This document shows positions 1 through 4,958 of a DNA stretch of 11,902 nucleotides, piece after piece. Position 1 is the stretch's first letter, and every line of letters starts with the position of its first letter. A model generated the notes under the pieces. That model had not been told where the DNA came from and searched no databases. It saw only the letters and a list, made by a program, of their open reading frames with translations. Source of the DNA: Neomoorella mulderi (lineage in GTDB: Bacteria > Bacillota > DSM-521 > Neomoorellales > Neomoorellaceae). The stretch lies in contig DRZV01000031.1 in assembly GCA_011375465.1 (NCBI GenBank), positions 1 through 11,902 of the forward strand, written 5' to 3'. The position numbers and the translations under genes were made by a program.

Positions 1-1
1 A

Positions 2-85
2 AGCGAGAAATGTAAAGGCCAACCGCACGATCGAGACGTAAACGCCGCAAAGAACCTGCTCAAGTTCGCCTTGGCCGCGGGCTGA
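2..85 (+). CDS. tnpB: TnpB, C-terminal end only (partial at window edge)
   Basis: The last 27 codons of an OMEGA nuclease gene. The frame ends in HDRDVNAAKNLLKFALAAG, the RuvC-III motif with its acidic residues, and is nearly identical to the end of the full tnpB at 4817. Just before it one cysteine (C4) remains, where the family has a CxxCG zinc-ribbon half. The spacing is odd (KCKGQPHDRD instead of CxxCGTHHDRD), so this copy may be mutated there. TnpB is an RNA-guided RuvC DNase carried by IS200/IS605 and IS607 elements; its guide RNA spans the gene's 3' end and the right end of the element. Only the tail is visible, so activity cannot be judged. Confidence 0.75.
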   Translation, partial: SEKCKGQPHDRDVNAAKNLLKFALAAG

Positions 86-230
86 TGCGGCCCTACCGCG
101 AGTTTTTGCGGGAAGTTACTTACGCCTGTGGAGACTGGAGGTTGCAGGCTGATGTCCAGTGCCGGTCGGTGAAGCAGGAAGCAACCGGACAGTATCCCAG
201 CGGGATATTTGTCTATGAGTTGCGGAACGG
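86..230 (+). ncRNA. TnpB right-end RNA (reRNA/omega RNA), copy 1
   Basis: This non-coding tail downstream of tnpB matches 4818-4958. It keeps sequence typical of TnpB right ends: CGCCTGTGGA, GAAGCAGGAAGC and a terminal hairpin before the element end. Visible stems are CCGC/GCGG near 98-114, ACTGGA/TCCAGT, CCGGT/ACCGG around the AGCAGGAAGC loop, and TATCCC-AGC-GGGATA just before the end. The last stem differs in sequence from copy 2 but still pairs. The RNA's 5' boundary should lie inside the tnpB 3' end and is not visible. By family rule, the bases just past the element end (from 231) act as guide; here these are the start of the IscB omega RNA. Confidence 0.65.
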
Positions 231-352
231 TGGCGTGCTGTAGCCCGGCTGCCGGGAGAAGGCCGCTCGGTAACATTGGCGAGGAGGGCGCCGGGAAAAG
301 TCCGCCTCGGCCCGTCACAAGCCCCGTAAGGGGTCCCAAAAAGGGAGGGAGA
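231..352 (+). ncRNA. HEARO / IscB omega RNA
   Basis: A structured non-coding stretch lies directly 5' of iscB, where HEARO RNA (the IscB guide RNA scaffold) is always encoded. Visible pairings are CCCGG-CTG-CCGGG (244-256), CTCG/CGAG (266-269 with 280-283), and CCCC-GTAA-GGGG (322-333) just ahead of the ribosome site. The segment GGCGCCGGGAAAAGTCCGCC sits between them. Its role is to bind IscB and carry a guide of about 16 nt at its 5' end, copied from DNA flanking the element. The 5' boundary is uncertain: I place it at the point where the IS607 right end stops matching copy 2, but some of the preceding bases could belong to it. Confidence 0.75.
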
Positions 353-1735
353 ATGGTGGTTTTTGTTCTGGACCAACACAAGCGACCGATCATGCCTTGT
401 TCTGAAAGGCAGGCAAGAAAACTCTTGAAAGAAGGGAGAGCCGTTGTCCACCGGCTTGTCCCCTTTGTCATTCGTCTGAAGGACAGGATTGTCGAGCAGT
501 CAGTTCTTCAGCCCCTCAAACTCAAGATCGACCCCGGCTATGAGGCCACCGGAATTTCCGTGGTGCGGGTGGCGGAAGGAAAAGAAGCAGCCGTCTTCTT
601 TGCCGAAGTTCACCACCGCACAGACATACCGGAGAAGCTCCTCTCCAGGAGGCAGGCAAGGTGGAGCCGCCGCAGCCGCAGGACCAGGTACCGGAAGCCG
701 CGCTTTGACAACCGCAGAAGACCGGAGGGCTGGCTGCCCCCGAGCGCTGAGGCCCGCATAAACTGGGCGCTCTCAACAGTCAAAAAACTCCTCCGCTGGC
801 TGCCCATCAGAGAAATCATAGTGGAGTCGGCTAAGTTCGACACCCAGAAGCTCCAGAACCCGGAGATTTTCGGAGTGGAGTACCAGCGGGACGAGCTTAC
901 CGGCTGTGAGGTGCGGGAGTACCTGCTGGAGAAGTGGGGCAGGAAGTGCGCCTACTGCGGGAAGGAGAACGTGCCACTGGAGGTGGACCATGTAGTCCCG
1001 AAGTCGAGGGGCGGCACCGACCGGGTGTCCAACCTTACCTTCACCTGCCGGGAGGGCAACCAGACCAAGGGGAACAAGTTGCTCCAGGAGTGGCTGGAAG
1101 AGCTGAAGAGATCTGAACGGGCAGTGGATAGGAAGAGAGCAGATAACGTACCGAAGGTCTTGTCCCAGCTCGGAGAGCCGCTCAAGGGTGCAGCCTTCAT
1201 GAATGCCGCACGGCACGCTTTGGTGGAAAGGCTCGGGTCGCTCGGTCTGCCCGTTTTTACCGCTACCACCGCCCGGACCAAGTACGACCGGACGAGGCTC
1301 AGCCTTCCCAAGACCCACTACTTCGATGCCCGCTGTGTGGGGGAAGTACCCGACAAGCTAGAGGTTGCTGCAGAGTACGTGCAGGTCTTCCGTGCGGTGG
1401 GGCGCGGTAGGAGGCAGATGGCGAACTTCGACCGGCACGGCTTCCCCAGAGCACACCGGCTGCGGAAGAATGTCCACTTCGGCTTCGCTACGGGCGACCT
1501 AGTGGTGGCAGAAGTGCCTGCCGGGAAGTATGCGGGAAGACATGTTGGTTTTGTGGCTGTGCGTGCGAGCGGCTATTTTGACCTGAAAAACTTTTTGGGA
1601 GACCGTGTCTGCCAGGGCGTATCCTGGAAGCGTTTCAGGCTTTTACAGCGCTTCGACGGCTGGCGCTACGAAAAGTTTAAAAGCGCGGCGCTTTCCTCCC
1701 CAGGCTTAAAAGCCAGGGCCTCCAGCGCCGCTTAA
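353..1735 (+). CDS. iscB: IscB, RNA-guided HNH/RuvC nuclease (OMEGA system)
   Basis: A 460-residue IscB, the ancestral relative of Cas9, which cuts DNA guided by omega RNA. The N-terminal PLMP domain spans about 1-48 (VLDQHKRPIMPCSERQARKL). RuvC-I is LKIDPGYEATGISVV with D60. An arginine-rich bridge helix lies at about 99-123. RuvC-II is REIIVESAKFDTQKL with E158. The HNH domain (about 199-241) has CAYCG and the VDHVVPKSRGG motif with D212/H213. RuvC-III is KTHYFDARCVG with H322 and D325. The C-terminal TAM-interacting region contains GKYAGRHVGFVAVRASG. Start: ATG 353 gives the canonical IscB N-terminus and has GGAGG four bases upstream; an upstream in-frame ATG at 209 would translate the omega RNA and is rejected. 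One oddity is TCREGNQTKGN, in which the second cysteine of the usual CxxCN is Gly235, removing a likely zinc ligand. Otherwise it looks intact. Confidence 0.93.
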   Translation: MVVFVLDQHKRPIMPCSERQARKLLKEGRAVVHRLVPFVIRLKDRIVEQSVLQPLKLKIDPGYEATGISVVRVAEGKEAAVFFAEVHHRTDIPEKLLSRRQARWSRRSRRTRYRKPRFDNRRRPEGWLPPSAEARINWALSTVKKLLRWLPIREIIVESAKFDTQKLQNPEIFGVEYQRDELTGCEVREYLLEKWGRKCAYCGKENVPLEVDHVVPKSRGGTDRVSNLTFTCREGNQTKGNKLLQEWLEELKRSERAVDRKRADNVPKVLSQLGEPLKGAAFMNAARHALVERLGSLGLPVFTATTARTKYDRTRLSLPKTHYFDARCVGEVPDKLEVAAEYVQVFRAVGRGRRQMANFDRHGFPRAHRLRKNVHFGFATGDLVVAEVPAGKYAGRHVGFVAVRASGYFDLKNFLGDRVCQGVSWKRFRLLQRFDGWRYEKFKSAALSSPGLKARASSAA

Positions 1736-1737
1736 GA

Positions 1738-1902
1738 GAGGTGATCATTGCCGAGGCCGGCGTTCCGGTGGCCCGTCTGGTTCCGGTAATGGCGGAAGAG
1801 GGGAGGAGGGTTCCCGGCACCGCCAAAGGGAAGATATTCATCGCACCCGATTTTGAAGCGCCCCTTCCGGAGGAAGTTTTGGAGGAATTTGAGCGGTCAT
1901 AG
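1738..1902 (+). pseudogene. Phd/YefM-type antitoxin, C-terminal remnant
   Basis: The frame from GAG 1738 to TAG 1900-1902 encodes EVIIAEAGVPVARLVPV followed by RRVPGTAKGKIFIAPDF and LPEEVLEEFE. This is the C-terminal half of Phd/YefM-like antitoxins paired with PIN-domain VapC toxins, where GEEVIIAEAGKPVARL and GKIxIAPDFDAPLP are typical. The N-terminal DNA-binding half and start codon are missing, replaced by the iscB end two bases upstream. No PIN toxin gene follows; the downstream DNA holds hairpins and unrelated ORFs. It is a footprint of the element's insertion into a toxin-antitoxin operon, and not expected to be functional. Confidence 0.75.
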
Positions 1903-1950
1903 ACCCTACGGCTGAAGCCGAGGGTCTGCCTTCCGGCTTCAGCCGTAGGC
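1902..1950 (+). repeat. Tandem hairpins / 16-bp inverted repeat
   Basis: CCTACGGCTGAAGCCG (1905-1920) is perfectly inverted as CGGCTTCAGCCGTAGG (1934-1949). Each half also folds alone: GACCCT-A-CGGC-TGAA-GCCG-AGGGTC (1902-1926), and GCCT/AGGC around CGGCT/AGCCG (1929-1950). It begins inside the stop codon of the antitoxin remnant. It could be a bidirectional terminator-like structure, a REP/PATE-type palindrome, or a transposon end recognised as a hairpin. No T-tract follows, so a simple intrinsic terminator is less likely. Confidence 0.6.
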
Positions 1951-1985
1951 CCAGAAGGGCCGATCTGCAGGAAAGGAGGTGTATG

Positions 1986-2043
1986 CCTGGTTCGGAGGGG
2001 GTCCCTGCCTGAAGTTAAATTCAGGTAGGTTTTACGAACCAGG
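1986..2043 (+). repeat. Long stem-loop ahead of the small ORF/nucleotidyltransferase pair
   Basis: The outer arms CCTGGTTCG (1986-1994) and CGAACCAGG (2035-2043) pair perfectly over 9 bp. The inner arms CCTGCCTGAA (2004-2013) and TTCAGGTAGG (2020-2029) pair over 10 bp with one G-U, around the loop GTTAAA. An internal loop separates the two stems. It ends 11 bases before the ATG at 2055, so in RNA it would sit in the leader of the next gene pair. It might be a cis-regulatory RNA, an operator with two dyads, or a mobile-element end. No matching known motif was recognised. Confidence 0.55.
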
Positions 2044-2054
2044 ATTGGTTGGTT

Positions 2055-2264
2055 ATGAAGGTAATCGGCAGGAGGGATCCGGAGGAGACGCCGCCTTTTG
2101 CAGAGTACTGGGACGGCTTCGTGGAACTCGCCCTGGCGCTCTGCGGCAGGCTCCCCATCCCGCGCGGCGTCTGGCGCTTTTCCACCTATGAGGAGGAGGA
2201 ATGGGAAGTCCGGATGTTACTGGGGGAGGCCCCGGGAGCAAGCCCCCCACGAAAGAAGACCTGA
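2055..2264 (+). CDS. Small hypothetical protein upstream of a nucleotidyltransferase
   Basis: A 69-residue open frame starting at ATG 2055: MKVIGRRDPEETPPFAEY, then a stretch rich in W/F/E, ending in a polar tail (PGASPPRKKT). It has no signal peptide or membrane segment and no domain I can name. An AGGA lies about ten bases upstream, so the ribosome site is weak. Its last 64 bases overlap the nucleotidyltransferase gene, whose AGGAGG lies inside this frame. That layout suggests translational coupling and a two-gene unit, as in many toxin-antitoxin or MNT/HEPN-type pairs, but this protein does not look like HEPN. An in-frame ATG two codons earlier (2049) is equally possible. Confidence 0.5.
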   Translation: MKVIGRRDPEETPPFAEYWDGFVELALALCGRLPIPRGVWRFSTYEEEEWEVRMLLGEAPGASPPRKKT

Positions 2265-2707
2265 AGAAAATCTGCCGCCGCTTTCGAGAATTGGGCGTTC
2301 GGTACGTGCTGGTCGGGGGTCTAGCCGTGAACTTCCACGGCAGGCCCCGGATGACGCACGACATCGACTTCCTCGTCGATCCCTCACCCGAGAATGTCCG
2401 GAAGCTAAAGCAGGCCCTGTTGGTGCTCCCTGACAGGGCAGCAGAAGACCTCCGACCGGACGACCTGGAGAAGCACGGTGTCGTCCGGGTCGTAGACGAA
2501 ATCGTGGTGGACCTCATAGCCAGGATCGGCGATGTCGAGATAGACAACGCGGGCACTGTGGTCTTCGACTTGGAGGGGGAACCGGTGGTGGTGGCAGACC
2601 TCGACACACTGATTAAAACACTGATTAAAACGAAGCAGGGACTGAGAGAGCAGGACAGAAACGACCTCTTCTTTCTGCTGAGCAGGAAGGGCAGAAAGCT
2701 GCGGTAG
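2201..2707 (+). CDS. Nucleotidyltransferase-fold protein (MNT/AbiEii-like)
   Basis: This 168-residue protein carries the polymerase-beta-type nucleotidyltransferase signature. VLVGGLAVNFHG (about residues 36-47) is followed by RMTHDIDFLVD, giving the G-G and D-x-D metal-binding motif, and a third acidic residue lies in VVDLIARIG near residue 107. Such proteins occur as stand-alone enzymes or as the toxin or antitoxin partner in defence and toxin-antitoxin modules, where they add nucleotides to RNA or protein. ATG 2201 is preceded by AGGAGGAGGA inside the upstream small ORF. A 12-bp tandem duplication (2608-2631) gives a repeated TLIKTLIKT, four residues longer than expected for the fold. No HEPN partner is visible; the 69-residue ORF upstream is the only candidate partner. 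Confidence 0.75.
   Translation: MGSPDVTGGGPGSKPPTKEDLKKICRRFRELGVRYVLVGGLAVNFHGRPRMTHDIDFLVDPSPENVRKLKQALLVLPDRAAEDLRPDDLEKHGVVRVVDEIVVDLIARIGDVEIDNAGTVVFDLEGEPVVVADLDTLIKTLIKTKQGLREQDRNDLFFLLSRKGRKLR
2608..2631 (+). repeat. Perfect 12-bp tandem duplication in the nucleotidyltransferase gene
   Basis: ACTGATTAAAAC occurs twice in tandem (2608-2619 and 2620-2631), in frame. It duplicates a four-residue LIKT block near the end of the fold. Because it keeps frame, the gene remains open. It looks like a recent slippage product. Confidence 0.85.
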
Positions 2708-2758
2708 GGCCGGGCCCGACAACTTTTTCCCGTAGCTTCAGCTGTTCAAGATCGAGGA

Positions 2759-2990
2759 GACAGGAAACAGGTGCCGCTGAACGCCACGGCCCGGAAGGCC
2801 CTGGCTAAATACCTTGAGGGTGTTTCCGGCGAGTGGCTGTTCCCCGGTAGGGACGGCGGCCCCATGACCAGCCGCGCCGTCCAGAAGCGGCTGCGGGAGC
2901 TGGGCAGGCTGGCGGGCGTGGACGTGACCCCGCACAGGCTCCGGCACACTTTCCGCAAGATGCTGGTGGACGCGGGGCTGCCAGCAGTTG
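2759..2990 (+). pseudogene. Tyrosine recombinase (phage-type integrase), internal fragment
   Basis: The frame reads DRKQVPLNATARKALAKYL, then WLFPGRDGGPMTSRAVQ, then VTPHRLRHTFRKMLVDAGLP. This is the middle of the catalytic domain of XerC/D-type recombinases, including the H-x-x-R box in HRLRHTF. The N-terminal core-binding domain and first catalytic Arg are missing upstream. The second His/Trp and the nucleophilic Tyr are missing because homology stops at about 2985-2990, where the AT-rich left end of the IS607 element begins. A GTG at 2771 opens an 84-residue frame that runs into the element, but it cannot encode an active enzyme. It is a relic of an older integrated element. Confidence 0.8.
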
Positions 2991-2999
2991 GAAATATAA

Positions 3000-3034
3000 T
3001 TTACCTTTATTTCTTTTTCAGGTAGAATATACCT
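3000..3034 (+). promoter_or_regulatory. tnpA promoter with AGGTA/TACCT dyad
   Basis: TTTACC (3000-3005), a 17-base spacer and TAGAAT (3023-3028) resemble a sigma-A promoter (TTGACA/TATAAT). Initiation about seven bases later would fall at the tnpA ATG (3035), so the message may be leaderless, and no ribosome site is visible. The inverted repeat AGGTA (3020-3024)/TACCT (3030-3034), with a further TTACCT at 3001-3006, overlaps the promoter. It could be the site bound by the TnpA helix-turn-helix. Confidence 0.4.
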
Positions 3035-3608
3035 ATGAAACTCAGCCAATGGGCTAAAAAGCACGGCATCACCTACAAGACGGCCTGGCGTTGGGTCAGA
3101 GAGGGCAAAATGCCCGTGCCGTTTGAAATCCCACCCTCAGGCACGATTCTCGTCTTTGAGCCCGAAGCGCCGAAAGCTGGCATCGTCGCCCTTTTACGCC
3201 CGGGTGTCGTCTTCCGACCAGAAGGCCGACCTGGAAAGGCAGGTGGTGAAGCTTCTGGAATTTGCCAACGCCCAAGGCCTTTCGATCGGAAAGACGGTCA
3301 AGGAAATCGGGTCCGGTCTAAACGGCAAGCGGAGGGAACTTATCAAAATACTTTCCGATCCAAACGTCACGACGATTATCGTGGAACACCGGGACCGGCT
3401 CACGCGCTTCGGTTTTGAATTCATCGAGGCTGCTCTCCGGGCTCAAGGACGCTGCATCCTAGTGGTCGAAGAAAGGGAAGTGGACGACGACCTGGTGCGC
3501 GATATGACCGAAGTGCTCACTTCCCTCGCCGTTCGCTTGTACGGCAAGCGTTCCGCGAGACGCCGAGCAAAAAAGGCGCTGGAAGCGCTTCAACATGAAG
3601 ACCCATAG
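3035..3608 (+). pseudogene. tnpA: IS607-family TnpA serine recombinase, frameshifted
   Basis: Frame 1 (from ATG 3035) encodes a MerR-like helix-turn-helix, MKLSQWAKKHGITYKTAWRW, ending in an EPEAPKAGIVAL linker. It then goes out of frame. The serine recombinase domain continues one base on, with the catalytic motif YARVSSSDQKADLERQ, then IIVEHRDRLTRFG and a C-terminal basic tail. One extra T in CTTTTACG (about 3189-3196) accounts for the shift: removing it restores GIVALYARVSSSDQ. The restored protein would be about 190 residues, normal for IS607 TnpA. It catalyses serine-type single-crossover insertion at GG. Its end overlaps the tnpB start by 14 bases. A frameshift in the linker separates DNA binding from catalysis, so the gene is likely dead unless the indel is a sequencing error. 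Confidence 0.85.
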
Positions 3609-4817
3609 AGCCTACCGGTATGAACTCGATCCCAACAAGGAACAGCGAATTCTCCTCGCCAAACACGCCGAGGCTGCCCGCTTCGCTTACAACTGGGGCC
3701 TCGCGCGGTGGAAAGAGATCTACGAGAAGGAAGGCCGTTCTACGAACTGCTACGGGCTTCACCGGGAACTGAACCGCCTCAAAGAGACGGATTTCCCCTG
3801 GATGTACGAAGTGTCCAAGTGGGCGCCGCAGGAAGCCCTCCGGGATCTGGAAAAGGCGTTTGCAAACTTCTTCCGCGGGTTGAAGGTAAGGAAAAAAGTC
3901 GGCTACCCGAAGTTCCGCCGCAAGCACGACCGGCGGGACAGCTTCAGGCTGGACAACAGCTCCGGCACGATCCGCCTGCTTCTGGACGGAAGCGACAGGC
4001 GTTATCCCGGAAAGGCACGGCACGTCGTCCTGCCCCGGATTGGCGCCGTCCGCCTGAAGGAGAAACCCGTTCGGCAAAAAGAGAACGGCACCGTGCGCAT
4101 GTATCTACCCCAAGGGCGTATCCTCCACGCCACCGTAAGCCGCGAGGCCGATCGCTGGTTCGTGAGCCTTACGGTGGAGGAAGACATTCCCGATCCGATT
4201 CCGCGCCTGAGGGGCCGGCAGCAGGAATCGACGTGGGTTTGGACAGCTTTGTGACGCTGGCGGATGAAACGGGAGCGCACCACAAGACCGATGCGCCTAG
4301 ACCGCTTCAGCGCGCGCTCAAACGTCTAAAAAGGCTTCAACGGAAACTTTCGCGCCGCGGAGTGAGGGATGAAAAGGGGAGGCTCATCGAACGAACGAGA
4401 AACTATGAGAAGACCCGCCTCGCTGTCGCCCGACTCCACCGCCGGATTCGAAACATCCGGCTGGACTTTCTCCACAAACTCATAACCGAACTCGTCCGGA
4501 CGCATCCGGTGATTGCGGTCGAGGGACTCGATGTTCGGGACATGCTTAAAAATGGACGGCTTGCCCGCCATATCATCGATGTCGGCTGGGGGACCTTCCG
4601 TGCGCTCCTCGAAGCGAAAGCCAAGCTTCGGGGCGTGCACATCGAAAAGGTCGACCGCTTCGAGCCCACATCGAAAACGTGCCACGTTTGCGGGCATGTT
4701 CTCCCTGAACTTCCGCTTTCTGTCCGGTCGTGGACGTGTCTGATGTGTGGGACACACCACGACCGAGACATAAACGCTGCAAAGAATCTGCTCAAATTCG
4801 CCTTGGCCGCGGGCTGA
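3595..4817 (+). pseudogene. tnpB: TnpB RNA-guided nuclease, frameshifted before RuvC-I
   Basis: The N-terminal half reads from ATG 3595: MKTHRAYRYELDPNKEQ, RFAYNWGLARW, then a beta-barrel/WED region up to VEEDIPDPIP. The frame then shifts and the C-terminal half continues with AAGIDVGLDSFVTLADE (RuvC-I, Asp at 4230), IAVEGLDVRDM (RuvC-II, Glu at 4521), the zinc ribbon CHVCGH...CLMCG, and HDRDINAAKN (RuvC-III). One missing G near 4203 explains the break, since ATTCCG-GCGCCT would restore PIPAPEGPAAGIDVG. The restored length of about 407 residues is normal for TnpB. All catalytic acids and all four zinc cysteines are present, so only the indel disables it. Upstream tnpA overlaps the start by 14 bases; the downstream right-end RNA would be its guide RNA. 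Confidence 0.9.
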
Positions 4818-4958
4818 TGCGGCCCTACCGCGAGTTCCGCGGGAAGTTACGCCTGTGGAGACTGGAGGTTGCAGGCTGATGTCCAGTGCCGGTCGATGAA
4901 GCAGGAAGCAACCGGACAGTACCCTTAAGGGATATTTGTTCTATGAGTTGCGGAACGG
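4818..4958 (+). ncRNA. TnpB right-end RNA (reRNA/omega RNA), copy 2
   Basis: The non-coding tail of the IS607 element runs from the tnpB stop to the element end and is homologous to 86-230. Stems include CCGCG/CGCGG near the start, ACTGGA/TCCAGT, CCGGT/ACCGG enclosing AGCAGGAAGC, and CCCTTAAGGG at 4922-4931. Compared with copy 1 the last stem has changed (TATCCC-AGC-GGGATA there) but pairs in both. By the family rule, the guide would be the 16 or so bases after the end, TGTGGGCAAATTCAGC (4959-4974), matching the DUF218 gene. Confidence 0.65.

Larger units (their letters stand above)
1..230 (+). mobile_element. 3' remnant of an IS607/TnpB-type element (copy 1)
   Basis: Bases 26-230 match 4758-4958 of the complete element downstream with scattered substitutions and a few indels. 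The match covers the end of tnpB and about 145 bases beyond the stop, through a common end at GG (229-230), after which the two copies diverge at once. The shared end at GG fits IS607-type elements, whose crossover uses a GG dinucleotide. The 5' part lies outside the window, so whether copy 1 is complete is unknown. On the right it abuts the IscB omega RNA, not a chromosomal gene. Confidence 0.75.
231..1737 (+). mobile_element. IscB element (no transposase), inserted in an antitoxin gene
   Basis: This unit comprises the omega RNA plus iscB. The right boundary is tight: the iscB stop is at 1733-1735 and an antitoxin reading frame begins at 1738. No Y1 or serine transposase is linked inside the unit, so it is either non-autonomous or moved in trans. 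The left boundary is an IS607 right end instead of the missing 5' half of the antitoxin gene, so the left flank has been rearranged since insertion. Boundaries are inferred and not proven. Confidence 0.5.
2992..4958 (+). mobile_element. IS607-family insertion sequence (serine TnpA + TnpB), decayed
   Basis: An element of about 1.97 kb. It comprises an AT-rich left end just after GG 2990-2991, tnpA of the IS607 type (MerR-like helix-turn-helix plus serine recombinase), an overlapping tnpB, a right-end RNA, and an end at GG 4957-4958. The right boundary is supported by copy 1, which shows the same end before unrelated DNA. The left boundary rests on where integrase homology and GC content break. 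No terminal inverted repeats or target duplication were seen, as expected for IS607. Both genes carry one single-base indel, so the element is probably immobile by itself. Its left flank is an integrase gene and its right flank a DUF218 gene. Confidence 0.8.

Noticed and set aside
214..230. GTTGCGGAAC shared by copies 1 and 2 as a 5' piece of the HEARO RNA
   Set aside because: HEARO elements are reported next to ATGA, and ATGA does precede this motif. However, the same bases also occur at the other TnpB right end without any IscB, so they are simpler to explain as the IS607 end. The boundary remains uncertain.
209..352. Longer start for IscB at ATG 209
   Set aside because: It would translate the omega RNA and IS607 right end into a sequence with no family resemblance. 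The canonical IscB N-terminus begins at 353 with its own ribosome site.
773..1318. Long open frame on the - strand inside iscB
   Set aside because: It lies entirely opposite a well-supported gene, has no ribosome site, and gives no family motif. It is a shadow caused by GC-rich codons.
2053..2607. 184-codon - strand open frame opposite the nucleotidyltransferase
   Set aside because: Low-complexity Ser/Arg-rich translation and no start signals; the + strand has a clear nucleotidyltransferase motif.
3185..3200. Programmed ribosomal frameshift in tnpA
   Set aside because: The CTTTTAC run is short and no stimulatory stem was seen. IS607 transposases are not known to use frameshifting. An accidental T insertion is simpler, since other genes nearby carry similar indels.
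3517..4077. 186-codon - strand frame opposite tnpB
   Set aside because: The + strand encodes clear TnpB sequence, and the - frame shows no domain and no ribosome site.
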